From Aromatoleum anaerobium (lineage in GTDB: Bacteria; Pseudomonadota; Gammaproteobacteria; Burkholderiales; Rhodocyclaceae), in the NCBI RefSeq assembly GCF_012910705.2, contig NZ_WTVG02000036.1, positions 186,001 to 250,000 on the forward strand: 64,000 bases of DNA. The letters run 5' to 3'. The notes under the pieces were generated by a model. The model was not told the DNA's origin, searched no databases, and was given only the letters and a program-made list of their open reading frames with translations. A program made the translations under genes and the position numbers. Below, one piece after another: positions 27,695 to 35,380 of this stretch (the stretch's first letter is position 1; each line of letters starts with the position of its first letter).

Positions 27695-27918
27695 GCCGCC
27701 GCTTTACTCCGCCCCGCCCTGCTGACACTGCTGCCAGTTCCGGATTTGGCGTCCCCAAGCCCGTGACGCAGGCCGACGGCGATTGGATCCTGAAATTCGG
27801 TAGTCGCGCGCAGCGTCGCAACGGATTGCGCCAGCTGAAGGCCCAGAAGCGCGGCGGCAACCCTGAGGCCGCCGAGATGTTGGCCGAAGTGCTACAGCGC
27901 AAGCGAGGTGCCGCATGA
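27691..27918 (+). CDS. Small basic hypothetical protein
   Basis: Protein of 75 residues, basic, with a Pro-rich start and a helical end (SRAQRRNGLRQLKAQKRGG). It overlaps its neighbours at both ends by four bases (ATGA), so it is part of the tightly packed early operon running from 26514 to 30885. No family recognised. Confidence 0.6.
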   Translation: MSRRFTPPRPADTAASSGFGVPKPVTQADGDWILKFGSRAQRRNGLRQLKAQKRGGNPEAAEMLAEVLQRKRGAA

Positions 27919-29885
27919 GCCGCAATCGAGAAGCAAAAAGACAGAACGCGATCGCGAGCGGTGTCATCCCGCAGCCTGCTGCGCTGCATCCCGTTTCCTT
28001 GACGCCGGCGACCGACGATGTTGAGCCTGAATGTGGTCAAAAGTTCTGCGTCGCCGTCGGCTCGTGCATCTGCGCCGAGCCTGCCGTTGCCGAAGCACCG
28101 AAGGTCTCGGGGAATGTCGTTCCGCTGCATCCGATGGTGTCACGTGCGGCCGCCACCCCCGACCCGCTCCCTTGGGCGAACGTGTGTTTCAGCGCCTTCT
28201 ACGCGCGCGACCCCGACGCCGGTCCTCATGATGTCGAGCGGCACGCCCAAGCAGCTGACCGAGTGAAGAAGGGGTATGGCCTCGACGCCGACGGTCGTGT
28301 CGTCAAGGTGCAACCGAAGGGATTCTGGCACGGCGAAGCACACCGGCACACCATCGGTTTGGACCAGTTGCACGAGGCCCTCGCGCGGAACAAGCGAAGC
28401 GACCTCGCACTGCTGACCGCCGGCGTGCATGAGCAGGACCGGATCACGCTGCCGTACGCGGCGCAGCGCGCGAAGGACGAGTTGCCTTTCCCGGTAGCGG
28501 CTGGACTACTGACCATCGACTCCGACGAACTCGAGTCCTGGCGCGGCCTCGCAACACCGGCTGATGTGGTTCAGGTGCTCGCAGCGCTCGGGCTTGACGC
28601 CGATTGCATCACTTCCCCCAGCAGCTCGAGCTACTTGCAGTGGCCTACCGGCTCGTACGGATTGCGTGGCCTCCACACGTTCTTTGCGATCGACTCGGGC
28701 GCCGAAATTCCGCGTGTGCTCGATGTGCTGTTCCGCCGTGCCTGGCTCGCCGGGTACGGTCGAATTCTGATCAGCGGAAGCGGCGTAATGCTCGAACGCT
28801 CGATCGTCGACCGAGCGCTTGCATCTGGCAACCAACCGATCTTCGAACGGGGCGCGGTGTTGAAGGATGTGCGGATCACCCAGCCGCGCCTGGTCGAGAA
28901 GCGGCGCGGCCGTCAGCGTCAGGTTCGCGCCGCCGATATCTTGCCGCTCACCGAGACTGAAGAGCGCGAGTACAACGAGAGGGTGCGGGCTGCGAAAGAG
29001 CTGCTTGCAGGGGATGCGGCGCGGGCGCGACGTGAATGGGCCGAGCGCCTGGCCGCCCATTTGCCCGAAGACAAGCGGGCCGAGCGCGTGGCGCAGCTCT
29101 CGGACCTCGCGGAAAAGAAGCACCGAGACCTCCCCCCGGATTTCCTGGTGACGCTCAACGATGGGGAGAAGATCGCCGTCGCCGAGATCGTCGCCCGCCG
29201 CGATGAGTTCGACCGCCGCGGCATCCGCGACCCCTTCGAACCTGAGTACGGGGCGAACAAAGCGACGATTTTCACGAAGGGACAGACCGACGGGCGGGTG
29301 AAGATCCTGTCACGCGCACACGGGCTTGACGTGACGTACTACCTGGAGCCGAAACCGGCCGACCTGTCAGCGTTCGACGGTGACTTTTCATACGCTGAGC
29401 CGATGGCCGTTGCGCCGGGCGCCCTCGTCTGGCGATCGCAAGACGGTAAGCGCGGTCGTGACGTCGCCAGCAAGGCGCGCGACAAGATCCTGCCATCTCT
29501 ACGGGGGCGCGTAGCGTGGGCCCGCGAAGCGGCCATGTGGCATGTGTGGAACGGTACCTGCTGGACACCGCAAGGGGACGGGGCCGTCGCGCATAAACGA
29601 CTCCATGATGCTGTCGAAATCGGCTGCAGCGATCTAGGGTTCAACCCTGACTACGTTATGAGCATCGAAAAGCTGTTGCGCATGGGCGACTGCCTGCCGT
29701 TGCCGGAGTGGGACGACGGGCAGCAGGTCCCGTTTCGAAACGGTGTCCTCAACCTTCACACTCGGGAACTCACCGCGTCGAATCCGCAGCACGGAAACAC
29801 ATGGGCCTTGCCCTACGACTACACCCCCGACGCGACTTGTCCACGAATCTCCGACTGGCTCCGTGAGGCGATGGGGGGGGGATGA
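27915..29885 (+). CDS. Primase (AEP-like) and D5_N part of a split primase-helicase
   Basis: The 656-residue product holds an archaeo-eukaryotic primase-like region: DxD in LLTIDSDEL (202-204) and the histidine in YGLRGLHTFFAID (His254). Further on are a basic helical linker and a D5_N-like region (AAMWHVWNGTCWTPQGDG, PFRNGVLNLHTRELT). The frame stops just after a nine-G tract (29873-29881). With one G fewer it would continue into the helicase that follows, so this is either the first half of a broken gene or of a gene expressed by frameshifting. Confidence 0.82.
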   Translation: MSRNREAKRQNAIASGVIPQPAALHPVSLTPATDDVEPECGQKFCVAVGSCICAEPAVAEAPKVSGNVVPLHPMVSRAAATPDPLPWANVCFSAFYARDPDAGPHDVERHAQAADRVKKGYGLDADGRVVKVQPKGFWHGEAHRHTIGLDQLHEALARNKRSDLALLTAGVHEQDRITLPYAAQRAKDELPFPVAAGLLTIDSDELESWRGLATPADVVQVLAALGLDADCITSPSSSSYLQWPTGSYGLRGLHTFFAIDSGAEIPRVLDVLFRRAWLAGYGRILISGSGVMLERSIVDRALASGNQPIFERGAVLKDVRITQPRLVEKRRGRQRQVRAADILPLTETEEREYNERVRAAKELLAGDAARARREWAERLAAHLPEDKRAERVAQLSDLAEKKHRDLPPDFLVTLNDGEKIAVAEIVARRDEFDRRGIRDPFEPEYGANKATIFTKGQTDGRVKILSRAHGLDVTYYLEPKPADLSAFDGDFSYAEPMAVAPGALVWRSQDGKRGRDVASKARDKILPSLRGRVAWAREAAMWHVWNGTCWTPQGDGAVAHKRLHDAVEIGCSDLGFNPDYVMSIEKLLRMGDCLPLPEWDDGQQVPFRNGVLNLHTRELTASNPQHGNTWALPYDYTPDATCPRISDWLREAMGGG

Positions 29886-29889
29886 TGCG

Positions 29890-30885
29890 ATGGTCACGTA
29901 CGCGTATGCCGCGCTCGCTGCGATCCTCACCGGCAGATCAGATCTTCAAATCTTCTTCTACCTCTTCGGTCCCGGCGGGACGGGGAAGAGCACTTTTTTG
30001 CGATTGGCGACTGCGCTTGTGGGGCAGAGCAACACCTATACGACGACGCTCAAGGCTTTGGAGGAGGGGCAGTTCGAGACGGCCTGTCTGTACGGCATGC
30101 GCCTGGTCGTCATCAACGACGCCGGGAAATATGGCAAAGCGGTGGATAACCTCAAGGCTGCAACCGGTGAGGATTGGCTGCGGAACGAGCGAAAGCATGT
30201 CCAGCAGTCGCAACGCTCCCAGTTCATTTACCGCGGGATGGTACTGATTGCATCGAACGTCAGGTTCACATCAACCGATCAGACATCCGGCATCGAACGT
30301 CGACAGCGCAGCATCGACATGGAGAACGTCGTCAGCGAGGCACAGAAGGCCGCGTGGCGCGAGCAAGGAGGCGAGGAATCGGTCCTGCATGCCGAAATCC
30401 CCGGCCTGGTGAATCGCCTCCTCAAGATGCCGCGTGAGGAAGTCGCCCGGATCTTGAATAACCCGCCGCGGAAGGCGGCCCGCTCCGATTTTGAAGCCCT
30501 GCTGGTAAACAACCACGTCGCCCGATGGATGGTGGGGTGCTGTGCCCCTGACCCGAAGCACCATGGTGTCATCGGGCAAAGTCGGGAACTACGCGCCGAG
30601 GGTGGGCGCTTGGTCCAGGAACATAAGGAGTTGCATCTCTACCCCAGCTTTCTGATGTTCTGCGCCGAGGAGAGAATCCAGCCCTTTAGTCGCAGCCGAT
30701 TCAAGGCGACGGTATTGGACATGGCACGGAGCTTAGGCCATCCAGTGGAGAACAAACCCGCGCCGGGGTTGAACGTCGATTCGTTCAGTGGCATCCGGCT
30801 GCTGGGCCAGTACGAGAGCAGGTATCGATGGCACGACTCGATTCGTGACGAGGAGATCGAGGTGCCTCCGAATCCGTTCGATTGA
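29890..30885 (+). CDS. SF3 helicase (D5-like) part of a split primase-helicase
   Basis: From the ATG at 29890 the product is 331 residues with a Walker A at its start (LFGPGGTGKSTFLRLATAL; Lys33), a Walker B-like MRLVVINDAG, sensor-type IASNVRFTS and the arginine-rich TSGIERRQRSIDM. This is the superfamily 3 helicase of D5-type primases that replicate phages and plasmids. In the +1 frame it continues the upstream gene without loss of residues. Whether the two parts are made separately or as one protein is not decided. Confidence 0.8.
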   Translation: MVTYAYAALAAILTGRSDLQIFFYLFGPGGTGKSTFLRLATALVGQSNTYTTTLKALEEGQFETACLYGMRLVVINDAGKYGKAVDNLKAATGEDWLRNERKHVQQSQRSQFIYRGMVLIASNVRFTSTDQTSGIERRQRSIDMENVVSEAQKAAWREQGGEESVLHAEIPGLVNRLLKMPREEVARILNNPPRKAARSDFEALLVNNHVARWMVGCCAPDPKHHGVIGQSRELRAEGGRLVQEHKELHLYPSFLMFCAEERIQPFSRSRFKATVLDMARSLGHPVENKPAPGLNVDSFSGIRLLGQYESRYRWHDSIRDEEIEVPPNPFD

Positions 30886-31260
30886 TCCGGTACAAGCTCT
30901 CCGCGTGGAGTTGTGGGGTTAAAAGGCCTCCGCGTGGAGCGTACTCCACAGGCTGAAACCCGCGCCGTTACTGGGTCTCAGCCTCTTCTGTGGAGTTTGT
31001 GGGGGAGATAGTGCCCGAACTTCTTGGGGGGATTCTGCGGGCAGAAGCAGCGACACAGGGTGCCGACTCTGCCCGCGGGCATAGCCCGACGGCGACGCCG
31101 CCTTAGTGCGATCCCTGCAGCTTTCTAATTATCTCCACAAACTCCACAAACTCCACAAAGAAATATAAAAGGCTTGAAATCAAAGGCACTCAGCCTTGTG
31201 AGAATCTATCCAGCATCTCCACGTTTTTGTGGAGTTTGGGCAATACTCCACACACACGTA
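30886..31260. other. Repeat-rich region, candidate replication origin
   Basis: No gene is seen. The segment carries many copies of a CTCCAC / GTGGAG theme: CTCCGCGTGGAG near 30899 and 30932, ACTCCACAGG near 30944, GTGGAGTTTGTGG near 30992, three tandem CTCCACAAA units at 31133-31160 followed by AT-rich sequence, then a hairpin CTCCAC-G-TTTTTGTGGAG near 31217-31235 and ACTCCACAC near 31242. Position right behind the primase-helicase fits an origin or its control region. Confidence 0.6.
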
Positions 31261-31811
31261 CGGCAAAAACACCGATCCGCGACAAAAAAATTGCCAACGT
31301 AACGCCGACACGACACCGGCACGGCAAGGGCCGCACCGCGCTTGCGACATTTCTCGCGCGCGCGAACCCTGAGCGGCACACCAGGCACCGACCCATCGGA
31401 GAAACGGCGCAGTACGCGCGGGGGAGCACTCGCCGCGGCTCACGTCCGCCGACAACGCGTCGGGCAGTACGCGTGCAAGAGCACAGGCCGCGCCGCACCA
31501 CATCGACAACGTGCCCGGCACCACCAATCCCCGGCGGAACGGCGCGCGTGAGGATGTGTATCAAAACGTGGTGGCCCACAGCCGGCGCTTCACGTTCGTG
31601 TGATGAAGAATTCCTATAGCACGATCAGGCGTCGGCCATCGCTCACCTATCGCCAGCGGCCGCAACGTCAGACGCAGCAACGTCGTGAGTACAGCGCACG
31701 GCAGATCGACCGGGACGTGAGTACATGTCGCGTATCCGAGACGCATGGGTTCTGGAAACATCCGGTTACACACATACCGTGTTTCGATTAACGACAAACA
31801 GGGAGTCTCGC
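31261..31811. other. 551-bp stretch with no supported gene
   Basis: Several frames of 100-130 codons overlap here on both strands, but their translations are Arg/Thr/Pro- or Cys-rich and none resembles a protein family. I see no tRNA, clear terminator or CRISPR. It may hold promoters for the gene at 31812. Confidence 0.5.
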
Positions 31812-32165
31812 TTGAGCACCGCCGCCGAAACCATCAACCAGACCCACTTCGCCAAACTCCACGACCGCATCAACGGTGTCGCCGACACCGCCCCGACCAT
31901 GATGGCGCGCTGCTGCGTTACCGCGCGGGTCTGGCGCCACGTCCTGAGCACCGTCGGCGTGCCCGTGGGCACGGGCCGCAGCTGGGTTACGGAGGCGGAC
32001 CGCATGCGCGTGTGCGATGTTGAGCGCGCGCTCGCCACAGTGGATGCGGTAGGAACGGCTGAAGCAGCGCCGGTGCTGTGTGCTGGGCATCCTTGCCCTG
32101 CGGCGCATCTGCGGGGCGAGCGACCCGGTTCCGGTCCGCTCCCGTGCCTTGCTCGGGCTGCCTGA
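31812..32165 (+). CDS. Hypothetical protein
   Basis: Predicted 117 residues from a TTG start preceded by CAGGGAG. The first half (STAAETINQTHFAKLHDRIN, MMARCCVTARVWRHVL) is helical and plausible; the second half is Pro/Cys-rich and may be less reliable. No family recognised. An HTH gene follows 46 bp later. Confidence 0.4.
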   Translation: MSTAAETINQTHFAKLHDRINGVADTAPTMMARCCVTARVWRHVLSTVGVPVGTGRSWVTEADRMRVCDVERALATVDAVGTAEAAPVLCAGHPCPAAHLRGERPGSGPLPCLARAA

Positions 32166-32211
32166 CTCTTCGGCGATGTCTAACGCACACATCACCTCGA
32201 AGGAGCCTGCC

Positions 32212-32490
32212 ATGACCCCGTCTGTCAATCCCGCCCTGGCGCCTGTCACCCTCTCGCGCGAAGCCGAAGCCCAGCTCGTCTTCTGGGCCGCGCCGGAGGA
32301 ATCGATTCACTCGGCCGCGACCGTTGCGGCCGTCACGGAGCTGGCCACCAACACGCTGCAGAATTTCCGCGTGTCCGGCGAAGGGCCGGACTACATCAAG
32401 CGTGGTGGCAAAATCTACTATCGGAAGACCGATGTGATCAGCTGGATGCGTGGCGAGGATCCACGCCGCCGGGCGAACGCGCCGCATTGA
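32212..32490 (+). CDS. Helix-turn-helix protein, AlpA-like
   Basis: Protein of 92 residues ending in a winged-helix pattern NTLQNFRVSGEGPDYIKRGG followed by KIYYRKTDVISWM, as in excisionase/AlpA proteins. It has a long N-terminal part rich in Ala. The ATG at 32212 has GAAGGAG at good spacing; the frame is open to 32080. Second of three such proteins in the element. Its transcript ends at the hairpin 32512-32536. Confidence 0.7.
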   Translation: MTPSVNPALAPVTLSREAEAQLVFWAAPEESIHSAATVAAVTELATNTLQNFRVSGEGPDYIKRGGKIYYRKTDVISWMRGEDPRRRANAPH

Positions 32491-32511
32491 CGCCGCGATC
32501 CGCACCACATC

Positions 32512-32536
32512 GAAAAGCCGGCCGAGCGCCGGCTTT
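32512..32536. terminator. Bidirectional terminator
   Basis: Inverted repeat AAAAGCCGGC (32512-32521) with GCCGGCTTTT (32527-32536), loop CGAGC. The A/T ends make it usable on both strands, for the HTH gene (+) and hicB (-). Confidence 0.88.
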
Positions 32537-32537
32537 T

Positions 32538-32948
32538 CTATTGCACGCAGCGACGGTGCGGCGCTTCGATGGCCAAGCGCGCGATGTAGCCCGAGCGTGT
32601 CTCACCCGCTGCTTTCGCTGCCCGATCGAGGCGCGACAGCACCCGCCGCGGCAGGGTGACGTTCACCCGCTCGACCTTGTCGTCGAGCATCGCAGGATCG
32701 ATCGCCACAACCGCCCAGATCCACCCGACGAATTCGGGCCGCGCTTGATGGGCTGACACCGGCTGCGGGGGAGGAACGTCGCACCCATCATCGAGCAGCC
32801 CGTCAATGTGCAGCTCGATCGCTTCGCGTGCCTGCTCGATGGCCTCGTCAAGCGTGTCGCCGGCTGAGAAGCACCCTGGCAGATCCGGCACCACTACGCC
32901 CCACGCGTGGATGTCGTCGCCTGGTTCGATCGCGATCGGGTAGCGCAT
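32538..32948 (-). CDS. hicB: HicB-type antitoxin
   Basis: Antitoxin of 136 residues. The N-terminus has the partially decayed RNase H-like HicB fold (MRYPIAIEPGDDIHAWGVVVPDLPGC, SAGDTLDEAIEQAREAI), the C-terminus a ribbon-helix-helix-like part (VERVNVTLPRRVLSRLDRAAKAAG) that would bind its own promoter. hicA lies 12 bp upstream in the same direction. Confidence 0.93.
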   Translation of the reverse strand: MRYPIAIEPGDDIHAWGVVVPDLPGCFSAGDTLDEAIEQAREAIELHIDGLLDDGCDVPPPQPVSAHQARPEFVGWIWAVVAIDPAMLDDKVERVNVTLPRRVLSRLDRAAKAAGETRSGYIARLAIEAPHRRCVQ

Positions 32949-32960
32949 GTGTGTTCCCTC

Positions 32961-33143
32961 CTACTTCAGCCCGGCCTGCTTCAGGATCGAATGCAGTGTT
33001 CCGGGCGGCAAATCCTTCTTCGGGTGCGTCACCGTCACCCGCCCCGGCTTGGTCGGGTGTTTGAACTGGTGATGGCTGCCTCTCACGGCAACTTCTTGCC
33101 AACCGTCGGCGAGCAGCAAACGGATCACGGCGGCGCTGTTCAT
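32961..33143 (-). CDS. hicA: HicA-type mRNA interferase toxin
   Basis: Toxin of 60 residues with the double-stranded RNA-binding-like fold and the catalytic histidine in GSHHQFKHP, then GRVTVTHPKKDLPPGTLHSILKQ. It starts MNSAAVIRLLLADGWQEV at 33143. It is first in a hicA-hicB operon, the usual order. Confidence 0.94.
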   Translation of the reverse strand: MNSAAVIRLLLADGWQEVAVRGSHHQFKHPTKPGRVTVTHPKKDLPPGTLHSILKQAGLK

Positions 33144-33356
33144 GATGCGCACTATACACACGCCCGCGCCAGACCGCACCCGGCACCCTCGAGCAAGCAC
33201 AGCGCCGCGATTTCGTGAGCGCGCTTCACGGTTTGTGAAAACAGCTCACAGGCATATGCCGTTCTGGTCTCACGACTTCTCACGAAGCTCAAAAAGGCCT
33301 TAAGAAGCATCAGATAAGGGCACCCCTGGAGATTCCACCCCCGCAGACTTCCGGGT
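33144..33356. promoter_or_regulatory. Divergent control region between hicA and an AlpA-like gene
   Basis: The gap between hicA (-) and the gene at 33357 (+) contains short repeats: TCTCACGA twice at 33271 and 33281, and GTGAGC near 33217 against GCTCAC near 33244. These may be operators for HicB or the AlpA-like protein. No gene is seen. Confidence 0.35.
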
Positions 33357-33605
33357 ATGACGACTCCGGAACACACCGCCATGGATGACCTCCTGACCCT
33401 GTCCGAGGTAATGCAAAGCACACGCCGCTCAAAGGCATCGATTTATCGCGACATCGAGGCCGGGCGCCTCGACCCTCCCGTAAAAACAGGCCCCCGGTCG
33501 ATCAGGTTCCGCCGCACCTCCCTGATCGCCTGGCTTAACTCCCGCCCGCCCGCCGAGATCGGCAAAGCTCAATCCCGCGCCGCCCTTACAGGAGCACCAA
33601 AATGA
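33357..33605 (+). CDS. AlpA family regulator
   Basis: Protein of 82 residues with an AlpA/MerR-like winged helix: LTLSEVMQSTRRSKASIYRDIEAGRL, then SIRFRRTSLIAWLNSRP. It probably regulates the late-type genes that follow or works in excision. The alternative ATG at 33381 (MDDLL) would remove eight residues. Its stop overlaps the next start by four bases. Confidence 0.85.
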   Translation: MTTPEHTAMDDLLTLSEVMQSTRRSKASIYRDIEAGRLDPPVKTGPRSIRFRRTSLIAWLNSRPPAEIGKAQSRAALTGAPK

Positions 33606-33976
33606 AAACAGTCGCCACCCCTGCCACCACCAAGCCGAATCGTCCGCCTTTTGCCGAGCTGTTTCTCGCACTCGAGCAGGCGCGTTACCTGCGCGACATT
33701 CTCGGCGACGCTGCCGAGGACACGCGCCCGGCACTGATCGACCTCGCCGAGCGTGGTCTGCCGGTCAAGGTCCGGGACGACATCGGTAGCGTTGTGACCC
33801 TGCCCGACGACTACACGAAGCACCCCATGTCGCATCAGTTCGTGCGCCTGCTTGACATCGTCGAGTACCTGATCGACGAAGCCTTCGCCGGTCACGTACC
33901 CCTTGCGACGCTCGCCCGGGCGACTCGCGATAACGAAGAACTCGCGGATGCGATCTACCGCATCGCCGAGCGCTGA
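33602..33976 (+). CDS. Hypothetical protein
   Basis: Protein of 124 residues, family not recognised. It is mainly helical (FAELFLALEQARYLRDILG, VRLLDIVEYLIDEAF) and acidic. Start overlaps the AlpA-like gene. Part of a run 33357-44130 in one direction. Confidence 0.6.
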   Translation: MKTVATPATTKPNRPPFAELFLALEQARYLRDILGDAAEDTRPALIDLAERGLPVKVRDDIGSVVTLPDDYTKHPMSHQFVRLLDIVEYLIDEAFAGHVPLATLARATRDNEELADAIYRIAER

Positions 33977-33979
33977 CCG

Positions 33980-34165
33980 ATGACCACGCACATGCGCTGC
34001 ACTGCAGCTGCCATTGAACAGGCCGCCACGCTGATTGACGCGATGGCGCGCGGCACTTACCGGCCACCGTTGCCCGAAATGCCCGGCGCCTTGGTGGGCC
34101 GAGTGCTGGCGGAGTGGTTGGCGGAACTCAACTTCGGCGAAGGAGGTTTCCATGGGCGGACTTGA
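33980..34165 (+). CDS. Small hypothetical protein
   Basis: Protein of 61 residues (AAIEQAATLIDAMARGTYRP, VGRVLAEWLAELNFG), helical. It overlaps the start of the next gene by 14 bp, and the strong ribosome site of that gene lies inside its 3' end. No family recognised. Confidence 0.5.
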   Translation: MTTHMRCTAAAIEQAATLIDAMARGTYRPPLPEMPGALVGRVLAEWLAELNFGEGGFHGRT

Positions 34166-35372
34166 TCTACTTGGAGGCATCGGCAAAGGCTTGATGCAGG
34201 GCACGACGGCCATTCAGGCGACCGAAAAGCTGCGGCTGCAGGAGGCTCAACAGGCTGATCAAGCGAAATATCGCGACGGTGTGCTCGAAATCGCGCGCGA
34301 GGATCAGACCTTCCAGCGCGAAGACCGCGCACTGAAAGAAGCCGAGCGGCAGCGACTTGCCGGCTACGAGCGGCTTGTTCAAGAGACCGCCGCCGAGCTG
34401 GGCGAAGACGCGACACCGGAACAGCTTGGCGCCGAGATTCTGAAAAGAGGGCTGAAGACCGGGCGCATTCCGCAAAAAGAAGTCGAACCGCTGATGAAGC
34501 AGGCCAAAGCGTTCCGGCAAGCTGGCGCCACCAACGCGCTCCGTCGTGGCGATCTGCCCGAATTGGCACGCATTCTGAGCGGACCGCAGTTCTTCAACCG
34601 TACGGTTCAGCTGGGGATGACGCCTGGTACCGACGAAACCGGCCGGCCGGCGAATCGCTATCAGATCCTCGACGAAACCGGCGCAAAAATCCGCGATTTC
34701 TCGCAGTTCGCGCTCGGCGGCGTTTTGGGTGCCGACGACCTGATCGAGGAGCAGGAGCAGCTCGCCAAGCTCCAGAAGACCCGCAGCGAGATCGGCGAGA
34801 ACGAAGCGCAGACCCGCGCCGCCGACGCACTCGCACATCAGCGCAACCAGGCACCGGCGCCGGGCACGGGGGGCCGATCGGCGGCAGCTTCGAGTCCGAC
34901 AACGGGTTTCAGCGCGAAGGTCCGTGAGCAGGCAACGCGGGCGGCGCTTGCCCGCAAGGTCGCAAGCGGCACGGCCACGCCGGAAGAACTGGACCTCTTC
35001 GGCGTGCTCCAGGATCAGGCCGCGCAAGGCTCGGCGTATCAACCGCCCGAAGTGAAGAAAGCGAGCTACTGGCGCAGCGCCTCGACCGAAGCCGTCGACG
35101 CCGAAGTCGAGCGCCAACTCGCGGTGTTCCGGACACAAACACGCGGCGACGCCTTCGCGCAAATGCAGTTGGAAGATCCGGCGGTAGTCGAGGAACTGCG
35201 CCGCGACATTCGCCTGAAGCTGGGTGCAGGTGCAGGTGCAGGTGCCGGGGCAGGCAGCGGTGACGTGCCGAGCATCACGACCGGCAACCGCCCCGGCCAG
35301 GCGCCGCAAGCCACCGACCAGCGCGGCGGACCTGTCGCCGCTCCGAACAACCTCGACCGGTACTTCCGCTGA
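34152..35372 (+). CDS. Probable phage ejection/internal virion-type protein
   Basis: Protein of 406 residues. It begins with a Gly-rich MGGLDLLGGIGKGLMQGTTA, followed by a long charged coiled-coil stretch (about 20-100 and 190-240) and a low-complexity (Gly-Ala)n run from a GGTGCA tandem repeat at 35222-35256. Its size, Gly-rich hydrophobic start and place just ahead of the giant polyvalent gene resemble podovirus internal/ejection proteins. The ribosome site AAGGAGGT is near perfect. Function inferred from context. Confidence 0.5.
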   Translation: MGGLDLLGGIGKGLMQGTTAIQATEKLRLQEAQQADQAKYRDGVLEIAREDQTFQREDRALKEAERQRLAGYERLVQETAAELGEDATPEQLGAEILKRGLKTGRIPQKEVEPLMKQAKAFRQAGATNALRRGDLPELARILSGPQFFNRTVQLGMTPGTDETGRPANRYQILDETGAKIRDFSQFALGGVLGADDLIEEQEQLAKLQKTRSEIGENEAQTRAADALAHQRNQAPAPGTGGRSAAASSPTTGFSAKVREQATRAALARKVASGTATPEELDLFGVLQDQAAQGSAYQPPEVKKASYWRSASTEAVDAEVERQLAVFRTQTRGDAFAQMQLEDPAVVEELRRDIRLKLGAGAGAGAGAGSGDVPSITTGNRPGQAPQATDQRGGPVAAPNNLDRYFR

Positions 35373-35380
35373 GACCCCCT

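Noticed and set aside
31133..31160. CRISPR array (tandem CTCCACAAA units)
   Set aside because: Units are nine bases with no unique spacers; better read as iteron-like repeats.
31180..31619. ORFs of 115-130 codons on both strands beyond the candidate origin
   Set aside because: No family resemblance, odd composition, and mutual overlap; they occupy a repeat-bearing, probably regulatory region.
35222..35256. GGTGCA tandem repeat as a regulatory repeat
   Set aside because: It lies inside a good reading frame and encodes a Gly-Ala linker.
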